DNA of 64,000 nucleotides from Thermothielavioides terrestris NRRL 8126 (Eukaryota; Ascomycota; Sordariomycetes; Sordariales; Chaetomiaceae), in assembly GCF_000226115.1 (NCBI RefSeq), contig NC_016457.1, forward strand, positions 9,114,001-9,178,000, read 5' to 3'. The notes beneath the pieces were generated by a model. The model did no database searches, was not told the DNA's origin, and saw only the letters and a program-made list of their open reading frames with translations. Shown piece after piece: positions 34,865-46,200 of this stretch; the stretch's first letter is position 1; each line of letters begins with the position of its first letter. The translations under genes were made by a program, and so were the position numbers.

Positions 34865-35926
34865 TCACGCCCCCGTTAGCGCCGCAGCTAACTGCTCCCC
34901 CCTTTCGCCGCCGAGGTAGATATCATCCGCGCCGTCGGCCGACAACATAGCCATCTCCACGGCCTCGTGATACCCCCTGACAACCATATCCTCATCCACG
35001 CGCAGCCCGTTTTCCACGAGCGCCGTCACCACCCCGCGTAGCCTCGCAATCTCCCTCATCGTCTGCACCTCGATCCGATCGTTCTGGCTCGAGTACATGT
35101 TCGCGCTCACGCTCTCCTCCATACTCGTGATGCCCACCGCCTTATTCTCCCCCTCGGGCGTCTCCACGTGCTTGCTGATCCAGACGTACCCATTGACGCC
35201 CAGCACAACGTCGATTTGGCCGCCGCCGTTGGCCGCCTCCATGGTCCACACCTGGCGGCGGCTGCGGACCACGCCGCCGCCGCCGCCCATGCCGCTGACG
35301 GCGACGAAGACGCCGTTGCGCAGCTTGCCGTACTTGAGCGAGCGGGTGTGCAGCACGGCGCCGCCGTCGGCGAACAGCTGCTGCACCTCGGCGACCAGCA
35401 GGTCGCCCTCGGCGAAGAAGGTGCGGATCTGCAGCTCGTCCGTCTCGGTGCGCTTGCGCAGGATGCCGCCCGGCAGGTTGATCGCGCTGAGCGGCAGCGC
35501 CGCCAGCTGCGTCGACCCCACGTCCACCCGCCACCGCCGCGCCTGCACCTCCACGATCCGCCCCACCACCAGGTCGCCCACCTCGGGCGTGTACCGCGCC
35601 CGCAGCGGCCGCACCGACAGCAGCTTGTTGGTCCGGCTGATCGTGCCGGCCACCGACGAGACGATCGTCGCCGTCCCCGGCGTGGCGTACGTCCCGTGCC
35701 CGCGCATCCATTGCGGGTCGTCGGTGATCAGCTCGCCCGGCGTGACGATGTCGCTTGTTGCGAGGGAGGTGGCGAGGCGGGCCCGTTTGGGCGGCCGGGT
35801 CATGGCGATGTCGCCGTCGAGCGCGGCACCGCCATCTTCGGAGTCGGATGAGGAGATCGAGGAGACATCGTCCTCCCGGGCGTTTACCGGCCGGGAGAAC
35901 TTGGGGGCGAGGATTGTGATGGGCAT
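34865..35926 (-). CDS. RRP4: Exosome cap subunit Rrp4 (S1/KH RNA-binding)
   Basis: A single exon of 353 codons. Order of parts: N-terminal exosome domain with [28 protein letters not shown] split by short loops, an S1 domain ([23 protein letters not shown]), and a KH-like domain with [11 protein letters not shown]. Rrp4 is one of three cap proteins that guide RNA into the exosome core, used in 5.8S rRNA maturation and nuclear RNA decay. Fungal inserts are seen in the S1-KH region (Gly-rich VSGMGGGGG) and an acidic N-terminal patch. It is divergent to the MCT1 homologue. Confidence 0.95.
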   Translation of the reverse strand: MPITILAPKFSRPVNAREDDVSSISSSDSEDGGAALDGDIAMTRPPKRARLATSLATSDIVTPGELITDDPQWMRGHGTYATPGTATIVSSVAGTISRTNKLLSVRPLRARYTPEVGDLVVGRIVEVQARRWRVDVGSTQLAALPLSAINLPGGILRKRTETDELQIRTFFAEGDLLVAEVQQLFADGGAVLHTRSLKYGKLRNGVFVAVSGMGGGGGVVRSRRQVWTMEAANGGGQIDVVLGVNGYVWISKHVETPEGENKAVGITSMEESVSANMYSSQNDRIEVQTMREIARLRGVVTALVENGLRVDEDMVVRGYHEAVEMAMLSADGADDIYLGGERGEQLAAALTGA

Positions 35927-36556
35927 GATACTGGCTTTGTTTGATGTCTGAGTCTCCGGTGCAGTGACGAGTGATGAGGTGATCCGAACAGAAATTTAGT
36001 TCTGGGGTCCTGTCATGCCCATAGTCCAATCGGACTAGTATTGCCCTCAGCTTGCTCGAAAATGGGTTTCCAAGTGCGTGCCTGCAGAAGAGGTGCACTG
36101 AACTGTTGAGTCGATGTTGTAAGCCAAAGTTGTAAACGGCCGCTTTTCTTGTGCTTCCAAATTCAGGCTCCTCTGTGGGGTGAGCGATTGAAACTTACAC
36201 GTATCGTAATGTATTGCACGAGGGTGACCGTCGTTCTTTACTGTGCAGTACGCGGCCCGGGCGCTTGCGAAGGGTGCAAGGTGCCGCAGCTGCTTCCGTT
36301 GGGGCCGATGCGCCCCACAACCCCGGGACCCGTTCTCCGCTTCCAGGATGCGTTATCGCGTTCCCCGAAGAGCTTCCCTTGTCTTCCCGAAGCGTGTGCA
36401 AGCACACCCCCCACGAGTCCCCCAGACTAGTGTATTCCCACTGCAACTGCTCCAGCATCCGCTTCTGCAACTGATGAGGCGGCCGCCATAGCTCCGGCTG
36501 CGCACTCGCTGGCTGCTGGCGACGACGACAAGCTGTCCGCCTACGCACACCCAAGA
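35927..36556. promoter_or_regulatory. Divergent promoter region of RRP4 and MCT1
   Basis: A 630-bp spacer upstream of both genes. Several short frames but no coding signal. Confidence 0.45.
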
Positions 36557-37872
36557 ATGACTCCGCTGCGTGGACCCTGTCGTGTGCTCGCCTCCAATGC
36601 GAGCCGTCGTTCCGGCGCAGGCTTGGCGTGCGCCGCCTTGAGACAGGGTCCCGTGTTGCAACTACAACTTCGCCATGCGTCTGCAGGGAACACGCGGCCA
36701 AAGACGGCCGTCTTCTTCCCAGGTGCGTGCCCTCTGGGCTCTCTGTTCGCCCGCATTGCGTCTACTAACAGCAGCTGCCGCGAATAGGGCAGGGGGTTCA
36801 GAAGGTGGGCATGCTCACGCCCTGGGTAGAAGCGTTCCCTGCTACCGCCAAGCCCATCATTGAGGAGATTGACCACATCGTGGGGTACAAGCTATCCGAC
36901 GTGATACAAGAAGGGCCTGGCAAGGTGCTCAACCTGACGACGAATGCGCAGCCGGCCATTATGGCCACCTCACTTCTGATCCTGCGCATCCTCGAGAAAG
37001 AGTTCGGCTTCAGGACAGCCGAGCGCGCCGACTTTACCCTGGGTCACTCGCTCGGCGAGTTTGCCGCCCTGGTGTCGAGCGGCTACATCGAGTTCGAGGA
37101 CAGCCTCTTCATGGTGCAAAAGCGCGCCGAGGCTATGGCTGCGGCGACTAAGCGTGCCGAGGAGGAATATGGTGGCGAGTACGGCATGGTGGCCGTCGTG
37201 AGCGAGCCCGAGTACATGCAGCCGCTGATCGATGCGATCCACGAGTTTGTCGGCTACGGCAGCGCAGGGAGCGAGTCGAAAGGTGTCGAGGATCCGTCGC
37301 CAATCGACCAGGTGCTCATTGCCAACATCAACAGCAAGAACCAGATCGTTTTGAGCGGCAACATCGAGAGGATAAAGACGCTTGTCGCCCACGTCAGGCA
37401 GTTCCTGGGCCATGACCCACGGGCGGTGCGCTTGAAGAGCGACAGCCCGTTCCACAGCCCCATCATGAAGCCTGCCGTCTCGGTGATGCGAAATATTCTC
37501 GCCGGCACCAGCCGGGTAAAAGGGAGGGAAGGTCAAGACATTGTCTCATGGCCCGGCGTGCCGTGTATCAGCAATGTTGCGGCCCGTCCGTTTGAGAGCA
37601 AGGCCGACTTGAAGGACCTGCTAGCAAGGCAGTGTCTCGAGACGGTGCGGTGGTGGGATAGCATCAAGTATCTCGACCAGGAGCAGAAGGTCAGGAGATG
37701 GGTCGGCATCGGCCCCGGCAAGGTCGGGCGGAACCTGGTTGGGAAGGAGGTCGGCATGAGAGGAAAGGATACGGTCAAGGGCGGCGGCGTTTGGGCCATC
37801 ACTGACCCTAGCGAGATTGAGGAAGTGCTCAAGGGGCTCGAGGAGACCGAGAACCTTGTTGATGAGGAGTGA
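36557..37872 (+). CDS. MCT1: Mitochondrial malonyl-CoA:ACP transacylase
   Basis: Two exons (36557-36722, 36788-37872) give 416 residues. The N-terminus is basic and Ala/Ser-rich, a likely mitochondrial targeting peptide. Family motifs follow: FFPGQGVQKVGM across the intron, the nucleophile Ser (about residue 143) in LGHSLGEFAAL, and the catalytic His in SDSPFHSPIM. The enzyme loads malonyl groups onto mitochondrial acyl carrier protein for type II fatty acid synthesis, which supplies lipoic acid and acyl-ACP for respiratory assembly. Compared with bacterial FabD there is an insertion around GSAGSESKGVEDPSP. The intron splits the first Gly of GQG. Nearest neighbour is RRP4, divergent. Confidence 0.94.
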
Positions 37873-38366
37873 GCCCTACTGCTTTCCAGCAGGCCATCTA
37901 TGCTGGATAGGGTGGCGGGACTGGGACGTCCTGCATGTCGCGTTGCTGAGCGATACGATTCCAACAGCACACACCATCCATCTGGCGTTGGCCAAGCATC
38001 CCGCTTACATGTCTACGTTATCTTGGGATATCTATCTCATGGCACCCTCAACCCTGGTATCAGTATAATCAATTTCAAAATGCTTCCCAACACATTGCTT
38101 TCCTTAACTGGTCTGGGACTGGCGCCGGTTTCCTCCGTTTTTGAAACGGTTCCAGCGTAGATCACAGTCGGGTGTACGGAGCATTTTCCGTTGCATGCAG
38201 TGTAACACCATGTAATCCATCGACCCACTTGCACCTCGCTCCCCACACTGGAGCTTTGCTTTGCCCAGGCACACCAGGATAACAACACTAAGCTCTGCAT
38301 CTTCTCTTCCCGGGCTCAACAGGCGTCCAAACCGTCAATACGCTATCTTAGCTTTCAACAGTTGAG
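37873..38366. other. Short intergenic spacer
   Basis: Spacer in the same direction as its neighbours, containing TACGGAG at 38175-38181. No coding signal. Confidence 0.45.
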
Positions 38367-39019
38367 ATGGCGACCACAATCCCCTCAATTGCATGCCTGG
38401 GGGTTATTGGGCGAAATGTAAGTAATGATTCTTCTCTCTCTCCTTTCCTCTTCATCGCTAATGCCTCTCTCACCGGCTTCAGAACAACCCGCTCCACACC
38501 TCCATCTTCCCGTCCTACGACCCCTCCACCAACTCCTTCCACCCCGTTCGCACCCCGCTGCAGTTCTCCCTCATCCTCTCCAGTACACTTGACGTCTTCG
38601 AGCTCCGTGCCCGCCAGAACGCGGCCGCCGGTGTCGGCCTGACCGGCGACTTTGGCCTGCTGCACGCCGTCGACGACCGCCTCGCCGCCTACGGGTTCGA
38701 GACCAACACGGGCACCCGCTTCGTCGTCATCGTCGACATGCGCGGCCGCCGCATCGATGGTGCCGTGGCTGCGGGGTTGGCGGACGGCAGAGACAAGAGG
38801 CTCGCCGGCGCGGCCGCGGGACTGAGGGAGGTCGAGATGAGGCCGGTCTTCAAGGCGATGCAAGCGGCCTATATTCGCCTGGCGCAGGACCCGTTCTTTG
38901 ACCCGGACGAGCACTCGTCACCTTCGGGTCTGGGTGGAAAGAAGATCACGAGTAGGAGGTTTGCCGAAGATATGCGGAGGATCGGCGAGAACTGGACCCC
39001 GGGGGTGACGAGTTTCTGA
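38367..39019 (+). CDS. TCA17: TRAPP complex subunit 2-like protein (TRAPPC2L/Tca17)
   Basis: Two exons (38367-38417, 38483-39019) give 195 residues. The protein starts with a short strand IACLGVIGRN, then NNPLHTSIFPSYD after the intron. The longin-like core continues through LHAVDDRLAAYGFETNTGTRFVVIVD, the typical arrangement of sedlin-family proteins. TRAPPC2L/Tca17 is an adaptor of the TRAPP tethering complexes in Golgi traffic. The part after RRIDGAVAAG is longer than in metazoans, with an extended helix (VFKAMQAAYIRLAQDPFF). The junction is phase 0. It could be annotated simply as a sedlin-family protein. Confidence 0.88.
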
Positions 39020-39196
39020 GACTACACACGAGGTCGAAGTGACTGGGGTCTCGGTGCTGGGGGGTGTGCGGTGAGGTGACGAGGAACGCTATCGACCACG
39101 ACCGGTCTACGTGGATGCACGGTCCGAGACGAATGATTCCGAACAATGACACGGACGAAAGGGGACGAGCACGCCGTTTATGATAGCAAGCTCCTG

Positions 39197-40875
39197 TCAG
39201 GGACCATTTGTCAGGCTAAACGCCTCCAGTGTGGTTCCCTCGACATTCTCAAACCCTTCGCCGTCCGTCATCGCCATCTTTGCCCAACCTCTCACCAGCG
39301 CCCGCCAGTAACACGTCTCAGCAGCCGGGCTGAAGTATCCCCCACCAACAAACAGATCCCGCTGCCTCCTCGCAATCCCCTCGGCTATCTCGGGATGCTC
39401 TTCCAACCAAGCCACGGTGTCGCCCAGATCCGACCAGTCCGGCGCAACAAACACGATATTTGCCTCCTCGGGTTTATACCCTACCGGCCACGCCCTCCTG
39501 ACCTTTTCGGACGGCATCCAGGTCTTGCCCCCCTTCTTCAAATCACTCGAGAACAGCGGCCGGGCCAGATGCGTGACGTGCTGCATCCACATAATCGGCG
39601 GCGTGAGCACGACGCTGGCGCACATCTGCAGGAACTGGAAGCGCCCGCTGTATGAGACGCCCTCGGTGTGCACGACGTACTTGTACCGGCAGAACTCCTC
39701 GATCGGCAGCGCGTTGGTCGCATTTCTCTCGGACGCGCCCGGCACACTCCGCCCTGTCGAGACTCATGTCAGCTATGTTCCCCCTCGCTGTCTGGTGTGT
39801 GTCTGCAAAGCAGTTCGGCAGCATTATCATCTCTCGAGACAGCCATTCAGAGTGAGATAAGCAGCCCGGAATTGTCGCTTACACTCGAGCGCCTGGATGT
39901 CCGCCCACGGCTGGCCCCGCGCCGCCGCCAGCAGGTCCTGCCGCAGCCGCGGGTTGTGCACGCTGTTGAACCACGTTGTGCCGCGCCAGACCGCCTTGGG
40001 GATCTTGTCGTGCCAGTCGCCCGCCGGCGCGGTGTAGCCGGACTCGAGCTGCGCGATGGCGGCCGCCGCGCGCGACATGGAGCCGACGAAGGGCAGGTTC
40101 CACGCCCAGAAGGAGAAGTGCGGCATGAGGAACGACCGTGCGTCCGGGTCCCGCGACCCGAACGTCGGGTCCGCGTGCCGGCTGTAGGTCCAGGCCGTGC
40201 CGAACGGCTGATCTTGGAAGTTGAGCGTGAAGATGGTGTCCGGCATCGGCGTCGGCGAGGTGAGCAGCGCGCGGTGGAGCTGGTGGAGGGAAGCGGTGCG
40301 CGACTGTGCGGGCGGCTGCGTGTGAGATAGGCTTGGGCTGAAGGGGTAACGGTAGGGCTTACGTTCAACATCTCTTGCGAAAGGTCTGATTTACGTTGGG
40401 CGTGGATGATGTATATCTGTTACCTCACGCGGTCAGCGGTCAGCGATCTGGCTCTGCACCGTTGTCTGGACGGAAAAAAGAAAGCAAGAGATATGCGCAC
40501 TTGTCCATCCTTGATCCTCCCCTGCAGAGGCCCCATATCGTTCGTCTGCTTCACCTGGAACGGGCCCCGGGCCACCATGTCGTCAACCTCCTTTGTGAGC
40601 CCGGGGAAGTAGGCACGGCACTGCGCTTCGTCAAGCGACAGGTTGTTCAGAATCTCTGGCGGCGGCGGCGGCCTGGTGTGCCGCCCTGATCCGGCGGCGC
40701 TCGACAGACCACCGGCGCTCGGCGCCGGCGTCCTCGCGACGAAAATCAGGCAGTACAGCGCCAGGACGGAGCCCAGAGCGAGCGTGGCCTGCCGCAGCCG
40801 GTGGCGCCGGCGGTTCTGTCGCGGCCACGGCCGCGGCCGCGCCAGCAGCATCGGCAGCCTCGTTTTCTCGCCCAT
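39197..40875 (-). CDS. Glycosyltransferase family 90 (CAP10-like), type II membrane protein
   Basis: Four exons on the minus strand (40875-40501, 40416-40363, 40303-39883, 39753-39197) give about 468 residues; an alternative acceptor at 40315 would add four residues. A basic cytosolic tail is followed by one transmembrane helix (about residues 30-47), so the catalytic part faces the Golgi lumen. GT90 motifs are present: IIHAQ near the front, the AVWRGTTWFNSVHNPR block, ALEW across intron 3, and IEEFCRYKYVVHTEGVSYSGR. GT90 members such as Cap10 and plant/animal POGLUT enzymes transfer xylose or glucose; the donor here is unknown. The stop lies 177 bp from that of the TRAPP gene. Confidence 0.9.
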
Positions 40876-42199
40876 GTGTGTGGCGCCGTCACGCGCACGA
40901 TACGCACGACATGCACGACGACCCCGCGCGGATGGCGGAGCGAGGTGCTCGCGTGTAATTTCCGCGACACGTGAAGAAAGAGAGGCACAGGGGAGAGGGA
41001 GGGGAGGAGGAAAGTTCTAAGACGGCTGTGGTGTTGTTCAGAGCTGTTAAGGCTACCTATCCTAGCTAGCTAATAGGGACTGCGGGATGTGGCTCGCTTC
41101 GGCTGCCACTACACGGCGAACTGCGGGCGTCTGCAGAAAGGGGGAGGTGAACAGGGCCAGCGACGTGAAGATCCAGGTCCGCGCCGGCGGGTCTCGCTCC
41201 GGAGTGTCGCAACTTGCCCTTCTGGGTAGGAGGGCATCCTGTTCGCGAGAAAGAGGGGGCCGTGTATCATTGGCCACCGGCCGGGGGGTGGTCATTGATG
41301 AGCAGCGCCGGGAAAACCGGCAGCTGTGGCTCGCTGCGCAAATTCGAGATGATGGATGAAACCCAGTCAGAGATCCGATCGAATGCTGCGGTCATGCTAA
41401 GCGTGTGTTCTGTGTAACACTCTGGCAAGGCCAAGCAACCATTCTGATGCTCTGCCCTCTGAACCTCCCTGCTCCCTGAACTAGTCGTGCCCTTCTGCGG
41501 CGGAGATACAATTAAGCTCAAGGACCGGGCAGCTCACTAACCACCCCACAAATGCGCAACGGCTATGCGGGGATCCACTCTCCTTCCCGGTTTGTCATTC
41601 AATGTCAGTCAGGTTTGCATTCCGAACTTCCGAACATACGCGCCTCACCAAGCCGTTTGAGACCAAAGAAGGTAACCGGACGTGCTGTATCGGCCACCCT
41701 TATGTCCCACCTTCCTCATGCCTTTCCCCATGGCCCAAGATGACTATCGTAGGAGGTCACTAACCCCACATTCCGGCGCGGACGCTTAGATCGAGGGTAC
41801 GGTTCCCGGCACGGCACGGCACGGCCCCGACATCTTGGCATCTGTGTAGTTTCGTGGCTTGCCGTTCTTTCAGCCTCGCCGCCTCAAATCTTTCCAAATC
41901 CCGTAGACTCCTCGAGCGCCACAGACTCCCGGAACGTTCATCGTCATCTCACTCGAAACACCCATTGAGAGGGGCAAAGGAGGCGGCTTGGATGGCTCCG
42001 GACTCGTCCACGCATGCCATTGCGCGCTCCAGAGGTCCCGCCATCCACTGTTCACCCGCTTGTATGCAAACCCTTTTTCCTCGCCGGTGAAGGCGCCCTC
42101 TTTTTGTTGAAGTTGACCCTTCTGTCTTGTTCCTTTTCAAAGTCCGAGTCTTGGTCCGGGTCATACTTTGAATGTAGTGACTCTCGACCATGTGAAGAT

Positions 42200-42391
42200 G
42201 CTGGGCTAGCCTGGGCACGATTGAGCACGCCCTCAACTGCCCTGGGAAAGAGGACTGTTCTGAGCGGGTCCGGCGACATGTCCCAGCGCAGCAGCTCATC
42301 TTTCATCAACATCAGTCGATGAGAAAACTCCATGGCTAGGAATCCCGTTCTCCTCTTGAATATCTCATCGAGTCGCTCGGCGCCGCCGCCC

Positions 42392-42446
<55 letters not shown>

Positions 42447-42694
42447 CTGTCTCTCTTTTTTTCCCCCTCTTTCCTCATATACACTCACTACTGGATATCG
42501 AGCCTGTGCGAGGGAGCAACTTGCCCGGCAAGCCGCCAAACCCGTTCACTGGCATCTACGCCGCCGTAGTTAAGGAGGAACCCTCATACAAGGGCAGGGC
42601 CGCTAGGGGTTCGACCATAGCTGGTGTGCCGACCGAAGAGGCCTTCACGTTGGAAGGGTTGCTAATCGGTTGGGATTCAGGCTTGAGCTGCTGA
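42200..42694 (+). pseudogene. Decayed fragment of an amidohydrolase family 3 gene
   Basis: The part after the T run (42487-42694) translates to LDIEPVRGSN...PPNPFTGIYAAV...EEAFTLEGLL. This aligns with LDIGPVLGSDFP...PPNPFEGIYAAV...EEALTLEQAL in the intact amidohydrolase at 13704-15871. Upstream, 42200-42345 reads ALNCPGKEDCSERVRRH and later MRKLHG before a stop, weakly matching the preceding part of that enzyme (ALKDLCPGQDDDLS, RH, ARMHAIG). The metal-binding region is altered, GSDFP having become GSNLPG. There are stops, frame changes and a poly-T insertion, and no 5' half is visible. It is a relic, on the opposite strand to the intact gene and 27 kb away. A gene caller could mistake the frame 42332-42694 for a gene. 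Confidence 0.75.
42393..42446. repeat. 54-nt poly-T run
   Basis: An uninterrupted run of 54 T on the plus strand (poly-A on the minus strand), followed by more T/C-rich DNA to about 42475. It sits inside the amidohydrolase relic. It could be the tail of a small retroposed sequence or slippage expansion; the exact length in an assembly is uncertain. Confidence 0.9.
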
Positions 42695-43292
42695 AAATTG
42701 AAGCTGAGCACAATGAGATTGACAGGGCGGGATAGGTGGGTAGTGCTGTGTAGTTCCGTCGGTACCTTGTTAAACACCGATTGAGGAATGAGTTCGGAGC
42801 TCAGATGCCTTATGCGAGGTTGTCAGCCATGATCGGGCTGACGAGCGCCCTGTGCGTTTGCATGCCTGACGCCCTGTCATTCTGTGGGGCTGCTCAATCC
42901 GATGCCAAGAAACAGCACCGCGGAAAGAGCTGGCAACCACGCAGTAGCTGGGCTCCACGCCGCTCAGTTTCCGCCAGTCACAGCTTGGGATTTTTCTGCC
43001 CAAAGTCAACACAGTCCAATCGGTGAAGAAGGCTTCGCAGTCGTGCTTGTGCCCGCCTCGACAAGAACCGCTTCGACCTGTCGCTGGTCGCTTCTTCGTG
43101 CTCTACCTTCGGCATTGGCCAGCCGTCTCATCACTCGCCATCAGCATCGCATTGCCGGCGGTCATTCGGTCCTGCGATGGTTTATTAGAGCAATATTCCT
43201 GAGACTCTGCTTGAAGTCGCGAGCTCCCGTCGCGCGCCGACTGCAGCCTCTCGAAGCGCACCCACCCATCTTACTCCATACCGACCGCGAAA

Positions 43293-46200
43293 ATGTTTTC
43301 CTCCGCGCTCCACGAGGGCGGGCCCGCCAAAGGAACGCGGAGCAGCCGTCGCCGCCAGCGCCCCGTCAGCTCCGACACCTCGGTCCAGCAGCCGAAGGCG
43401 AAGCGCCAACGGGTGCCTCTGTCCGAAACCACCTTCGCGAATCCTGACCCGTCGCCCGAGATGTACGAGGTCAAGCCCGACAAGATTGACGTCCTGGCAG
43501 CCAAGCGCGACGGCATCGAGAACATGGGCGCGCCGCGCAAGGAGCTCAGCGTGCGTTCCAAAAAGCCTAAGCCGGGCGAGAGGAGCAGCAAGGGCGATGG
43601 AAGCATTGTTTTGGTTCGTTCTCCAGTTTCTCCCTAGACATTGCAGTGCGCCTTGGGCTGACGTCTCGCGCGCAGACGGCAAATAATGCGTTTACAGTGA
43701 GCAAGTTGCCGGCGCTACCAGACAGACTCCGCCCAGTGGCGCAAACCAGGACCGAGACACTCCTCACCACCAAGGGTGGAATGCTTCGCGGACCGGCCTT
43801 GCTCAACTCGTCCAAAGACCGACAGCACGGCGCCATCTACTCATCAAGCGGTTATGCCCTGAGCCTGACTCATACCCACGCCTTCATCTGGCCCTACACA
43901 TCCACGGCGTCCTCCCCCGAGACCTTCATATTCACACTCCCGTACCCTTCGAAGCACGCCTCCGACCCGCTTCCGCTTGGCTCTCTGGTTAGCCCATCGG
44001 GTCCCTCCGATGAGCCTGGCCTTCTCATCGTCATGCCAATGAGCGGTAAAGTCGCCTACTGGGAATCTATCTCGAGCGCAGCCACTCTCGACCTCCTCCG
44101 CCAACAACGGACCGGCGTCGAAGATTCAATATCCGGAATGTACTCTGGAGAGCTCGTCACCCAGATCGTCAATGCTGAATCCGCGGGATTCGTATTGGTT
44201 TTCAGCACGGGGCGGATGGCGTACCTGAATGTAAGGGATGCACACGGGCGGCCTGGGATTTCTGTTCAGTTCCTCCGGAACGGGCTGGGCGGTAACGCTC
44301 TGGGCTTTCTCGGCACCATCCGCCAAGCACTATCTTCGGCCGCATTCCGGGGCGACATTGCCGCCGCCCGGACCAGCCACGGGTCAAAGGTCGGGGAGCG
44401 GGTGGTTGTTGCCGCGACATCCAAAGGACGACTACACTCTTGGAAGATCCACCGCGGCGGTCATCATGAGCTTCTCGTCGATTTCGATCTCCGAGAGCGA
44501 CTAGTCGAAGCCATCCAAGGAGTGGATCCCCCGTCCAGGAGCTTCCCCCAGGACTCCTTCGAGGTGCTCGATTTTACGCTTGTGCCTCGGGGTCTGGAAC
44601 AGAAGTCCATAACCGCCAGCCGGTTGAGCGAGGCTTTGACGTACGAAGACGACTCGCTGCAACATGCGCTGCTTCTGGCGTCATTCTCCAAGCATCATCA
44701 GGCTCGGTATTCACTCGTGGAGGTAGTCGTCTGCCCGGAGGGGCCTCGGGTCGGAGCGGTGCGGCCGGTGACCTCATACGGCAGTCCCGCCAGATCAAAT
44801 GCCCCAGAGAAACCTCGCATCTATCTTCCACGCCCTGCGCTTGTGGCCTTCATCGTCTTCGACAGGGCTGTGGTTGTTGCTTCCATGGCGGCACCGCCCG
44901 ACTCTCCGGATTCACAACTGCAGGAGGACAGTCACATCATACCCGCTACCTTCGAGGATGTGGTGGATTTCCGGGACGACGAGGACTTGCAAGTTGTTGG
45001 CTCTGGCATCGAAGAACCCAGCGGGAACGGGCCCGCGCAAGATGACCTACGGCCCCACCGCCATAGGACAAAAAATCCCACCGTTGTGCTCCTGCTACAA
45101 GGGGTCGGAACCGTCAGGATCGCGATTACCGATGTCGACCGATTCGCTAGCGACACGCCGCCGCAGGTTACTGCGAAGAGCAAACTCGAACAGGCAGTGT
45201 TCTTCGGGGTCAAGGATGACAACCCGCTGGTTTTCCAAGGAAAGAGACAACTTCCGTTCTCGAGCCGGGAGATTGGGAACGCGGCGATCGAGCTGAGCCA
45301 CGAGATTGTGAGCTCAAAAACTCCCTTCATCGCGAGCTTGCCCGCCTCTCTCGAGAACAATATGAAGAGCAGAGTTGCCTACCTTGACGGCCTGATTGCC
45401 TATCTCAACTCGCTCCAGGTCGACTTGGACATGCGCACCCGATGGATGCTGCTCTACAACGCCGAGAAGATGGCCGTCGCTACCTGGATATGGCAGAAAC
45501 ATGAGCAATTCCTCGCTGAGCGTCCCAAGGGCGAGAAAAAGACGCTGATCTCGGAGACGGCAGTTTACATCAACGAGCAACAGAAGACGGAGCTCAACGT
45601 GGCCGTCGGCCAGGTTGATCCTGTGCGCCACTGGTTCATCAACGACGTCTGGAGGCTGGACATCTTTGTGGCCTGGGCTTATCAGATCATCAAGTATCAC
45701 TTCACCGAGCGGTTGACGGACGAGGCCGGCCTTAATCGGCTGGTCTGGGAAGCCGTCACGGTTAATAACGGTGCCCTGTTTGAGGCTCGCCAGTTCCGGC
45801 TTAACCGGGCGAGGCAATACGGCGTCGACGCCCAGGATATTGCGGTGGGCAATGCGATTCCTGAACCCTGGACCGCAACGTACTTCATCACCAACAACCT
45901 CAAGCGACTGGTCGAGTTTTGCTACCAATGGCTGGAGAGGCATTGGCGCCAGCCCTCCGAGGACAATCCAGTGGATCTCCGCCTCCTCGAATCCGTCCGG
46001 CATCTTCTGCCTTCTTTGACGAGCCAGTATCTCACGTCTCTCACCGAATTCTCTGCTTGGGCCGCCCTGAGCGACGATGCTCAGGCACAGGAGCGGGGCA
46101 GGAGCTACCAGCAGATATACCAGGAAGACGTCTACACAAAGATACTCAGACTGAAGGACTTCAAACTCTGGGACGAGGCCATCGACCTCGCGAAGGAGTA

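Larger units (their letters stand above)
40876..43292. other. Divergent gap between GT90 and NUP133, with gene relic
   Basis: A 2.4 kb spacer that holds the promoters of both flanking genes. Its right half contains the amidohydrolase relic and the 54-nt T run described separately. The rest shows no coding signal. Confidence 0.5.

Noticed and set aside
42332..42694. 120-codon frame running through the poly-T
   Set aside because: It codes for a long Phe run from the T tract and joins two parts of a relic. It is a pseudogene artefact and not a protein gene.
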